64,000 nucleotides of DNA from Constantimarinum furrinae (GTDB lineage Bacteria > Bacteroidota > Bacteroidia > Flavobacteriales > Flavobacteriaceae): contig NZ_CP052909.1 in assembly GCF_014295415.1 (NCBI RefSeq), positions 2,046,001 to 2,110,000 on the forward strand. Reading direction: 5' to 3'. Of this stretch, positions 16,610 through 24,129 are shown piece after piece. The stretch's first letter is position 1; the number at the start of each line of letters is the position of its first letter. Both the position numbers and the translations under genes were made by a program. The notes beneath the pieces are model-generated. The model was not told where the DNA came from, did not search any database, and worked only from the letters and a program-made list of their open reading frames with translations.

Positions 16610-16628
16610 CAAATCCTGTCATCCCAAC
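16610..16628 (+). repeat. Duplicated 3' end of tRNA-Pro(GGG)
   Basis: CAAATCCTGTCATCCC (16610-16625) exactly repeats the 3' end of the second tRNA-Pro (16482-16497), 128 bases downstream. The next three bases read AAC instead of GAC. This mirrors what follows the first tRNA. Confidence 0.88.
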
Positions 16629-16744
16629 AAGCTAAAGCAAAGGGCTTACGTAGAATATTTATTTTCTTGAGTAAGCTTTTTTGCTTTAGATAAAATTAAA
16701 GCCTCGCTTTAATTTGCAACAAATGCGATGTAAAAGGATACTCT

Positions 16745-16940
16745 AAATCCTGTCTTTTGAGGAAATAAATAATAACTGCTGAAGGCGGTCATTATTAATT
16801 TACACCGAGTTTTTTTTTAGGATACTCTAAATCCTATCTTTTGAGGAAATAAATAATGACTGCTGAAGGCGGTCATTTTCCATTTACACTGAGGGGTTTA
16901 TTTGGGGTGATTTACATCCTGTCTTTTGAGGAAATAAAAA
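16745..16940 (+). repeat. Tandem repeat array, about 84-bp period
   Basis: Two full units (16745-16828 and 16829-16913) and a partial third (from 16914). Each starts with a variant of AAATCCTGTC, the tRNA 3'-end word, followed by TTTTGAGGAAATAAA. The full units contain AATRACTGCTGAAGGCGGTC, which folds into a hairpin with the ATT that follows. The third unit diverges after about 25 bases. No reading frame runs through the array. It fills most of the otherwise gene-free 16.5-17.09 kb stretch. Confidence 0.75.
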
Positions 16941-17087
16941 TCGACACTACCGTCTTTGGTCTACTCAGATTTTAGAAAATATCTACGTAACATATCCTTA
17001 TACAAATGGTTAATCTTCTTATAAAGTTTTAAAGCAGATTGAAGAGTTCAGTATCTTAGTAGGAAATCAATCATAATCCCAGTACAG

Positions 17088-17588
17088 ATGGCAACCAAGA
17101 ACTTATACAGCGAGGAAGGAAAGGAAAAGATCCGTGAAATGGCAGAAGACATCGAATTTGCTATGCTTATCACCGGATTGGATAAAAAACCGTTTCATAT
17201 TGTTCCAATGACAACGAAAAAGGTTGATGAAGATGGTAATATTTGGTTTTTAAGTCACAGAGATAGTAAGAACAACCAGAATATTGCAGAAAATGCCGAG
17301 GTACACTTATCCTATTCTCATAAGAACGGCTTGCAATTTTTAACTCTTTTTGGTATGGCAGAAATTGTCCACAATTCTGAAATATTGGAAGAACTGTATA
17401 CCAGTTTGGACGATATCTGGTTCGAAGGAAAGGAGGATCCTCACCTTACAGCGATTAAGGTAATACCAAAATCTGCGCACTACTGGGATTCCAAAAATAA
17501 TAAACTGGTCACCATTTTTGTTCTGGGGATGCCTTTTTCATTTGGAGATAAAAAGGACTCGGTGGATGAAGGCGATATAAAATTGTAA
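17088..17588 (+). CDS. Pyridoxamine 5'-phosphate oxidase family (general stress protein 26-like)
   Basis: A 166-residue protein with the split-barrel flavin-binding fold typical of the general stress protein 26 family. It opens with LYSEEGKEKIREMAEDIEFAML and later has GNIWFLSHRDSKNNQNI, VHLSYSH and a late AHYWDSKNNKLVT stretch. Members bind FMN, FAD or F420-type cofactors; a true pyridoxine-oxidising role is unlikely for this branch. The gene stands alone after the repeat array and converges on the SLC13 gene with 30 bases between stops. Confidence 0.85.
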   Translation: MATKNLYSEEGKEKIREMAEDIEFAMLITGLDKKPFHIVPMTTKKVDEDGNIWFLSHRDSKNNQNIAENAEVHLSYSHKNGLQFLTLFGMAEIVHNSEILEELYTSLDDIWFEGKEDPHLTAIKVIPKSAHYWDSKNNKLVTIFVLGMPFSFGDKKDSVDEGDIKL

Positions 17589-17618
17589 GTTTCGTATATT
17601 TTTTGAGAATTCATTACT

Positions 17619-19415
17619 TTAAAGCAGTGTGGAAAGTATCAGTGTTGCAACTATTAGTAAAACCACAGATAGTAGCCCTCCGATGATCAGAAAATGCTTC
17701 ATTCTGTAATTACCGGTTCCGTAGATCAGGGTATTGGTTTGATAGCCCATAGGCGTAAAAAAGCTAAAGTTGGCTGCAAACATCACGGCCAGTAAAAAGG
17801 GTTTTACGTCCAGATCCAATCCGACGGCCAGGCTAATCGCAATAGGAGATAAAATAACTGCAGTCGCGTTGTTCGATATAAAGCCGCTTAACAACATGGT
17901 AATTCCGAAGAGCGATCCCAATATAAGATAATTAGGCAACCCTTGAAGTAACCCAAGAAGTTGTTCACTTAACCAAACGTCGCTCCCCGTATTGTTCATA
18001 GCAACTCCCAGTGGTATCATCCCGGCAAGAAGAAAGATGATCTGCCAGTTTACCCTGTGGTATATTTTAGAGAGGTTTATACAATTGCCAATGAGCATCA
18101 TGCCTACCCCGGTCAATGCACTGGCCAGTATGGGTAAAACGCCTGTGGATGCTAAAGCAATCACGGTGAGAAGGCTAATGATGGACCATGCTCGTTTTCG
18201 GGGTTCGACAGCGTAATTGGATTCATGCTGTCTTAAAATGATCATATTATCGAGATTGTACAAATTTTCCAACTGCTTGTCTGAAGCCTGAACCATAAGT
18301 TTATCTCCCGGCTTAATATAAAGTGCATTCAATGCCTTTGGCAAATTGTTTCCTGTCAACATTTTTTGCTTTTGTATTCCGAGGGCAGTGGCCGTATGGT
18401 ACATCTCGCGTTTTATTTCCTGAAAGGATTTTCCAATGAAATCAGATCCGGGAAGTATAAGTAATTCGACAAAGACGTTGGAGCGTTCTTCTTCTTCCTC
18501 CGTATCACTACTTTTAAATTTGAATTTTTCTGTACTACCCACAAGTTCAAAATTGTCTTTTGAAATAGTGGCAAAATCATTCAGATCACTCATTATAATT
18601 ATTTGATCCCCTCTGCGAAGTGTCGTGTTTTTTCCAGGATCGGTATGAATTTCATCATTCCTGAGTAGTTTCAGAATCTTAACATTGTTATTATCGTAAA
18701 ACGAAACATCGCTCAGCGGCTTCCCAATATGTACAGATTCTTCGGTAACACTTAAGGTGAACAAATACCGGTTCTCATCGATATTTTCAGGCAAACGGTC
18801 TTTATTTTCCTTTGGAAGCCATTTACTTGCGATGGTCATAAAAACAACACCCACGATAAGAAGTATGAGTCCGTATTTGGTAAATTCGAAGAAACTAAAG
18901 GCTTCCAAGCCATTATCACGGGCTATGGAATTAACCAAAAGATTTGTTGAGGTTCCCATGAGTGTACAGCTCCCACCTAATATTCCTGCAAACGATATAG
19001 GCATTAATAATTTTGAAGTTGAGAAGTTATATTTTTCAGATAATTGCGCAATGATCTTTATAAATATAATGACCACAGCCGTGGTGCTTATAAAAGAAGA
19101 AATAGTTGCCGAAACTACCATAAAGACCGGTATAAGCGCAATTAATGGGAGGATACTCAGTTTTTTAATGGAATTCGACAATAAGGTGATTACGCCGTTG
19201 TCCTCCAGCCCTATGGCCAGGATCATGAGCATTAAAATTGTGATCGTTGCCGAGTTAGAGAAACCACTTACAGCCTCTTCAGGGGTTGTCAATCCCAATA
19301 GGACGAGAGAAACGATAACAAAAAACCCTATTTTATCAATAGGGATAAGTTCGGTTATAAACAGTAGAACCGTGATCCCGATGATTGCAAAAACCAGAAG
19401 TATTTCTATACCCAA
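17619..19415 (-). CDS. SLC13/DASS-family permease with central TrkA-C (RCK_C) domains
   Basis: A 598-residue inner-membrane transporter: about five helices, a cytosolic insert (about 215-400) with two TrkA-C-like regulatory domains, then the second half of the transporter. The family moves di- or tricarboxylates, sulfate or similar anions, usually with sodium. The first-half signature SGFSNSATITI (about 50-60) and the repeated SNNATAVILSP near 510-520 are the paired substrate-loop motifs. Substrate cannot be told from sequence. The start is TTG at 19415; no upstream ATG is in frame. It is transcribed alone. Confidence 0.88.
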   Translation of the reverse strand: MGIEILLVFAIIGITVLLFITELIPIDKIGFFVIVSLVLLGLTTPEEAVSGFSNSATITILMLMILAIGLEDNGVITLLSNSIKKLSILPLIALIPVFMVVSATISSFISTTAVVIIFIKIIAQLSEKYNFSTSKLLMPISFAGILGGSCTLMGTSTNLLVNSIARDNGLEAFSFFEFTKYGLILLIVGVVFMTIASKWLPKENKDRLPENIDENRYLFTLSVTEESVHIGKPLSDVSFYDNNNVKILKLLRNDEIHTDPGKNTTLRRGDQIIIMSDLNDFATISKDNFELVGSTEKFKFKSSDTEEEEERSNVFVELLILPGSDFIGKSFQEIKREMYHTATALGIQKQKMLTGNNLPKALNALYIKPGDKLMVQASDKQLENLYNLDNMIILRQHESNYAVEPRKRAWSIISLLTVIALASTGVLPILASALTGVGMMLIGNCINLSKIYHRVNWQIIFLLAGMIPLGVAMNNTGSDVWLSEQLLGLLQGLPNYLILGSLFGITMLLSGFISNNATAVILSPIAISLAVGLDLDVKPFLLAVMFAANFSFFTPMGYQTNTLIYGTGNYRMKHFLIIGGLLSVVLLIVATLILSTLL

Positions 19416-19543
19416 TTTTTTTAATATAAATGTAGTGAGGATAACACACCCTTGTTCTTAATAAAAATATAAATTCATTCGAACTTCAAACGGCATTAAC
19501 AATAAAGTTCCCACAATAGTTATAAAGAAATGAATAAAACCAC

Positions 19544-19551
19544 TACTTTTG
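19544..19551 (+). promoter_or_regulatory. Bacteroidota -7 element for the membrane methyltransferase
   Basis: TACTTTTG matches TAnnTTTG and lies 31 bases before the TTG start at 19583. A convincing -33 TTG is not seen at the expected spacing. Confidence 0.45.
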
Positions 19552-19582
19552 TAACAACTACGATTAGGAGAACATAACAGCG

Positions 19583-20032
19583 TTGAGAAAGGAACTTCCT
19601 TATATTATTATTCAATTTATTCTGTTTGCGTTGTATTTCATCGATTGGAGTCTGGTGGATTTTGAACTTCCGGTCTGGATAAAATATGTTTCTTTAGTAT
19701 TCACTTTTTTGGGTGCCGCGGTCATCATCTTCGGGGTTTTTCATTTAAATGATACCTTAACGCCATTTCAGACTTCCGCAAAAAATACAAATCTGGTAAC
19801 ACGTGGAATCTACAAATACGTGCGTCATCCTATTTATCTTGGATTGCTTTTAGGAATGTTTGCGTTTTCAATTTATTCAGTATCGCTGCTCAAACTGCTC
19901 ATCACAATAATTCTGGGAGTAGTTTTTTACCGAAAGACGAATCTGGAAGAAAAATTAATGATGCGCTTACACTCACAATACAAGGATTACCGCGATAAAA
20001 CGGGTAGATTTTTTCCGAAGAACAGAAAATAG
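19583..20032 (+). CDS. PEMT/ICMT-family membrane methyltransferase
   Basis: A 149-residue protein with four or five hydrophobic segments and the C-terminal signature of phospholipid/isoprenylcysteine methyltransferases (PF04191): GIYKYVRHPIYLGLLLG near 88-104 and LEEKLMMRLHSQYKDYRDKTGRFFP near 120-145. These use S-adenosylmethionine to methylate lipids or membrane-bound substrates; the actual acceptor is unknown. The start is TTG at 19583, preceded by a purine-rich TAGGAG about 15 bases upstream. It stands between the divergent SLC13 gene and trxB. Confidence 0.85.
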   Translation: MRKELPYIIIQFILFALYFIDWSLVDFELPVWIKYVSLVFTFLGAAVIIFGVFHLNDTLTPFQTSAKNTNLVTRGIYKYVRHPIYLGLLLGMFAFSIYSVSLLKLLITIILGVVFYRKTNLEEKLMMRLHSQYKDYRDKTGRFFPKNRK

Positions 20033-20135
20033 GCACTCTTAATAATATCATAGCTTTTCTTAATAACTTTAGGTGTAAGGTTTATACTAAAGTTCCTACT
20101 TTTACAATCTGAAAACGAAATTGAATACTATTATT

Positions 20136-21098
20136 ATGTCTGAACAAATTGAGAGAATAAAATGCCTTATTATAGGCTCCGGGCCCGCGGGATATACCGC
20201 AGCCATATATGCCGCAAGAGCCGATCTTAAACCTGTAATGTATACGGGCATGGAGCCGGGCGGTCAGTTAACAACTACTACTGAGGTCGATAATTTTCCG
20301 GGTTATCCTGAAGGAATAGACGGCCCCACGATGATGGTACAGTTTCAACAGCAAGCAGAACGGTTTGGTACCGACGTGCGAATTGGAATGGTAACAGCGG
20401 TTGAGTTCAGCGATACAGTTGGAGGTATTCATAAGATCACGGTCGATAATACTACTCAACTTGAGGCCGAAACAGTGATCATTTCAACTGGTGCTACGGC
20501 GAAATATCTAGGTCTTCCCAGTGAACAACGGCTGCGCGGTGGTGGAGTTTCGGCATGTGCTGTATGTGACGGATTCTTTTACAAAGGGCAGGATGTTGCC
20601 ATTGTAGGTGGAGGAGATACGGCTGCGGAAGAAGCGACATACCTTGCCAATATTTGTAACAAAGTGACTATGTTGGTACGAAAAGACCACATGAAAGCTT
20701 CTAAAGCTATGCAACACCGTGTTACGGCTACAAAAAATATTGATCTCAGATATAACACCGAAATAGACGAAGTACTGGGTGATATGGTTGTTGAAGGTCT
20801 GCGAATGAAGAATAATCTCACAGGAGAGAAGGAGGAAATTGCTATTACGGGATTGTTTATTGCCATAGGTCATAAACCGAATACCGAGATATTCAAGGGG
20901 CAACTAAAGATGGATGACACCGGATATCTAATTACCGAAGGCAAATCTACCAAAACCAATAAGCCCGGTGTGTTTGCCAGCGGCGATGTTCAGGATAAGG
21001 AATATCGCCAGGCGGTTACTGCAGCCGGTACCGGTTGTATGGCTGCTCTTGATGCTGAGCGTTATCTTGCAACGATCGAGACAGAGGTCACGGCCTAA
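20136..21098 (+). CDS. trxB: Thioredoxin-disulfide reductase
   Basis: A 320-residue flavoenzyme that reduces thioredoxin with NADPH. The FAD-binding GSGPAGYTAAIYAARA motif is at the N-terminus, the redox-active CAVC is at 141-144, the NADPH-binding GGGDTAAEEA motif is near 158-167, and the late FASGDVQDKEYRQAVTAAGTG motif closes the FAD site. I use ATG 20136 rather than the longer TTG frame at 20121, because it gives the usual MSEQIERIKCLIIGSGPAG start. A strong terminator follows 21 bases after the stop. Confidence 0.97.
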   Translation: MSEQIERIKCLIIGSGPAGYTAAIYAARADLKPVMYTGMEPGGQLTTTTEVDNFPGYPEGIDGPTMMVQFQQQAERFGTDVRIGMVTAVEFSDTVGGIHKITVDNTTQLEAETVIISTGATAKYLGLPSEQRLRGGGVSACAVCDGFFYKGQDVAIVGGGDTAAEEATYLANICNKVTMLVRKDHMKASKAMQHRVTATKNIDLRYNTEIDEVLGDMVVEGLRMKNNLTGEKEEIAITGLFIAIGHKPNTEIFKGQLKMDDTGYLITEGKSTKTNKPGVFASGDVQDKEYRQAVTAAGTGCMAALDAERYLATIETEVTA

Positions 21099-21119
21099 TC
21101 ATCAAATCACAGATATAGG

Positions 21120-21148
21120 CACCCAAGCAATTGCTTGGGTGTTTTTTT
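21120..21148 (+). terminator. Rho-independent terminator after trxB
   Basis: A perfect 11-bp inverted repeat, CACCCAAGCAA facing TTGCTTGGGTG with no unpaired loop drawn, followed by seven T at 21142-21148. The central bases would open to form the loop. Confidence 0.9.
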
Positions 21149-21207
21149 ATATCCGAAATTGAAATAAGTAAGGTGGTTTTTATGGTTTAAAAATTCAATT
21201 TACGTAG

Positions 21208-21215
21208 TATCTTTG
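21208..21215 (+). promoter_or_regulatory. Bacteroidota -7 element for the TPR-AraC regulator
   Basis: TATCTTTG matches TAnnTTTG and lies 20 bases upstream of ATG 21236. The region 17-19 bases upstream is AT-rich without a clean TTG. Confidence 0.5.
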
Positions 21216-21235
21216 TGACTTCATCCCCTTTTTAA

Positions 21236-22804
21236 ATGAAAATTAGGTTGTTCATTATTGTTTGTCTGCTTGCCTTTAATACTTCTGGAATATCACAGAA
21301 TTTAACGGAAATGGACGATCTTTTCTTTGAAAACCTGAATCTCGTTTATAAGGATCCCGAACAAACGTTGCGAGTCGCCGGATTTTTATTGACGAATGCT
21401 GAAACAGATCTTCAGAAGGCTCAGGGGAATTATTTAAGGTATAAGGCCGAATCCTTAAAAGGAAATCATGTGGCGAGTATCGAGGCCATTTTTAAGGTGC
21501 GTTCGGTTTTAAATCCACAACAACCGGATTATCTACAGGGTCTCGCTGCAATTGCCATTTCGGAATTATCCCGAAATGCCGGAATGAATGATGTTTCAGT
21601 TCAGTATCTGGACGAGGCAAAAGAGATTATCGCTGCCTTAAGACCTTCAGAAAAAACAAACCTTACGCTGGTCAATTTTAATTTTGAGAATGCGGCCGCC
21701 GCACTATATGTATCTAACGATCCGGAGGATGCACTAAAGCTTCTGTTAAAGAATAAGATTCCCGTTGCGGAAAGCCGGGAACTCGTTCCTGCCTATTCGA
21801 TTGAAAACAATATAAGGGTCGCATCTATCTATTTGATAGAGAATGATGTTGAAAATGCCAGATTGTATTTTAACAAAGCCCTTTCGGAATTAAAAACACT
21901 GGATCTTATGGCTTCTTCTCTTGAAGCAACAGTTTTGGCGGGTCTGGGAAAACTGTCCATCAAAGAAGGAGATTTTACGGAAGCAAGTACACTGCTTTTA
22001 CAGGCGAAAAATATTTCTGTGGTTCCTCCTCACCAGTACGTTGAGGTTTTAGGGGATCTATCTGAAGTATATCTCAAAATAGACAGTTTGGATGCTTCGC
22101 GAAGTTACAACCGGGAGCGAAGTTTACTAAACGAGGCTGTAATTAATTCCGAAAGAAATTCAAGAAATACGATAATCTCATTTATAAAAAAGGACAGAGA
22201 GCAAATGATAAGCTCCGATCTTTCTATCTATTATCGGGTGGGATTTATATTGCTGAGTGTGGTGATCCTTGGGATCGTGATCTATTATTTTTATAATAGA
22301 AAACTCGACCGGGAATATAAAAAATTTGAAAAAGTGATAGCCAGAATAGAGAAGAAGGAAAAGCTCGAAACACTGGATGTAGCGCAAGAATCCGTCCCTA
22401 AGGAGTCGAAGGGAGTTGTTATTCCGGAAGAAACAGAAAATGCTATCCTCGAGCGATTAAACGAATTTGAAAACAGTGATAAATTTACCAAAGCCGGGAT
22501 TTCTTTACAGTCGGTAGCCAAAGAATTGAATACCAATACCAAGTATATTTCTGAAATAATTCACACACATAGAGGGAAGAATTTTAATACGTACATCAAT
22601 GAGCTGCGGGTAAATTATATTATTAACAGAATGAAAGACGATAAAAAATACCTTAGCTATAAAGTGAGTTATTTGGCCGAAGAAAGTGGCTTTTCTTCCC
22701 ATAGTGCATTTACTGTCGTATTTAAGTCGATCACGGGAATTACACCAAATCAGTTTATTACCTTTTTGAAAAAGGACACCAAAATTCCATCCCAATCTTT
22801 TTAG
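21236..22804 (+). CDS. Membrane-bound TPR sensor with cytoplasmic AraC-type DNA-binding domain
   Basis: A 522-residue one-component regulator. It has a signal peptide (1-20), a periplasmic helical TPR-like region (about 25-300), a membrane helix near 330-350 and a C-terminal AraC HTH domain (about 425-515) with the SVAKELNTNTKYISEIIH and GFSSHSAFTVVFKSITGITP patterns. Such hybrids would carry signals from periplasm to DNA without phosphotransfer. The adjacent downstream gene encodes a similar sensor half without the DNA-binding domain, and then a very large T9SS-secreted protein follows. Targets are unknown. The ATG start gives a clean signal peptide. Confidence 0.82.
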   Translation: MKIRLFIIVCLLAFNTSGISQNLTEMDDLFFENLNLVYKDPEQTLRVAGFLLTNAETDLQKAQGNYLRYKAESLKGNHVASIEAIFKVRSVLNPQQPDYLQGLAAIAISELSRNAGMNDVSVQYLDEAKEIIAALRPSEKTNLTLVNFNFENAAAALYVSNDPEDALKLLLKNKIPVAESRELVPAYSIENNIRVASIYLIENDVENARLYFNKALSELKTLDLMASSLEATVLAGLGKLSIKEGDFTEASTLLLQAKNISVVPPHQYVEVLGDLSEVYLKIDSLDASRSYNRERSLLNEAVINSERNSRNTIISFIKKDREQMISSDLSIYYRVGFILLSVVILGIVIYYFYNRKLDREYKKFEKVIARIEKKEKLETLDVAQESVPKESKGVVIPEETENAILERLNEFENSDKFTKAGISLQSVAKELNTNTKYISEIIHTHRGKNFNTYINELRVNYIINRMKDDKKYLSYKVSYLAEESGFSSHSAFTVVFKSITGITPNQFITFLKKDTKIPSQSF

Positions 22805-22825
22805 TATCTTTATTAGAAAAAATAA

Positions 22826-23983
22826 TTGACTCCTAAGACTACCATTTTCTTCATTCTCCTTAGTCTTTTTGCCGGATTGATCTGTACCTGTAAAGCACAG
22901 AGGTCAGCTGTATTAGACAGTCTTCGTACTGAAATAAATGTTCAGGTTTATAGCGACCCGGAACAGGCTATCACGAATGGCTTAACGCTCTATTCACTAT
23001 CTAAGGGCAAACCTTCTTACCAAATAGGAGCACTCCTTACCATTGCGAATGCGTATGCTGTAATTAAAGATCATGAAATGGTTTTAAAATATGCGTTAAA
23101 GGCCGATTCTATCGCATCTGCCAGTAACAGCAACATAGACCGCATTCGTGCTCTAGGTTTTTTGGGAGGTCAGTTTCAACGACTCAAATTGGGAAACCGG
23201 GCTTTGGAGTACTTAGACCAGGCTAATGAAATAGCTGAAGCACATCCATTGCCGGACACCTTGAAATACCTTCAGGGTAATATATTATTCGTAAAAGGTC
23301 TAATTCAACGAGATAACCTCGGGTGTGCCTATGCGCTCGAGTATTTTAAAGAAGCAACAGCAATTTTTAAGATCGACAAGAACAATAAAACCATGAATGC
23401 CAGTCTTGCAATTGGTCATAACAATATTGCAGATTGTTTGTTCGAATTGGGTTCTGTACAAGAAGCTAGGGAGAATTTTAATGATGCTATTACATATGCC
23501 TCAAATATAAGCGCTACCAAGAATGTGGCCTATTCAAAAATAGGGCTGGCAAAAATATTGTCTTCGGAAGGAAAACACAGGGAAGCTATTAAAATATTAA
23601 ACGAGGCAAATGCATCGCTGGAAAAGATTGATGATGCCGGAATTAAATCTCAGCTTTATAAATCCCTTGCCGAAAGTTATGCCGAAATTGGTGATAGTGA
23701 AAACTCGAATCGGTTTATGAATCTTTATGCTGAAGAAGACCAAAAACTTGTGGACCGAGAAAAAGAATCGCTGGACAAAGTGAGTAAAGATATCTCTCTC
23801 GAACTTCAGAAAGAACGTGAAGAACAAAAGGATAAGTACATGGTTTATTTTAGTATTGCCGGACTTATTTTAATGGTTGTTTTAATCGCGATCATCCGCA
23901 ATATAATTCAGAAAAGAAAGAAAATTGCCAATCATAAACGTCAGATACAGAATTCTTCAGAAAAAAAGGAAAACCAGATTTAA
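22826..23983 (+). CDS. TPR-containing membrane protein, partner-like half of the upstream regulator
   Basis: A 385-residue protein with an N-terminal signal segment (about 1-24), TPR-like helical repeats (about 30-310), a charged coiled-coil stretch rich in KEREEQKDK (about 320-335), one membrane helix (about 340-360) and a short basic tail. Layout and position mirror the upstream TPR-AraC protein, but no DNA-binding domain follows the helix. The start is TTG at 22826, 21 bases after the previous stop, because the next in-frame ATG would remove the signal segment. It could modulate the regulator by pairing; that is inference. Confidence 0.7.
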   Translation: MTPKTTIFFILLSLFAGLICTCKAQRSAVLDSLRTEINVQVYSDPEQAITNGLTLYSLSKGKPSYQIGALLTIANAYAVIKDHEMVLKYALKADSIASASNSNIDRIRALGFLGGQFQRLKLGNRALEYLDQANEIAEAHPLPDTLKYLQGNILFVKGLIQRDNLGCAYALEYFKEATAIFKIDKNNKTMNASLAIGHNNIADCLFELGSVQEARENFNDAITYASNISATKNVAYSKIGLAKILSSEGKHREAIKILNEANASLEKIDDAGIKSQLYKSLAESYAEIGDSENSNRFMNLYAEEDQKLVDREKESLDKVSKDISLELQKEREEQKDKYMVYFSIAGLILMVVLIAIIRNIIQKRKKIANHKRQIQNSSEKKENQI

Positions 23984-24086
23984 ATAGCTTAAACGCAATG
24001 CTTTAATGACGAATTAAAGCTTTTAAATTTCGTGAAAATTCCCTTAAAACGAAAATACTTTACTTTCAGGAGGCCATATATAATAG

Positions 24087-24094
24087 TAGGTTTG
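24087..24094 (+). promoter_or_regulatory. Bacteroidota -7 element for the T9SS protein gene
   Basis: TAGGTTTG fits TAnnTTTG and lies 35 bases before ATG 24130. A TTT rather than TTG is present about 20 bases further upstream, so the -33 element is weak. Confidence 0.45.
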
Positions 24095-24129
24095 TTTTCG
24101 AATTAAATCACTATTAAAAAATTACAATA

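Noticed and set aside
16227-16940. Possible CRISPR array in the repeated region
   Set aside because: Repeats are not evenly spaced, spacers are themselves similar, and no cas genes are in the window. The repeats derive from tRNA ends.
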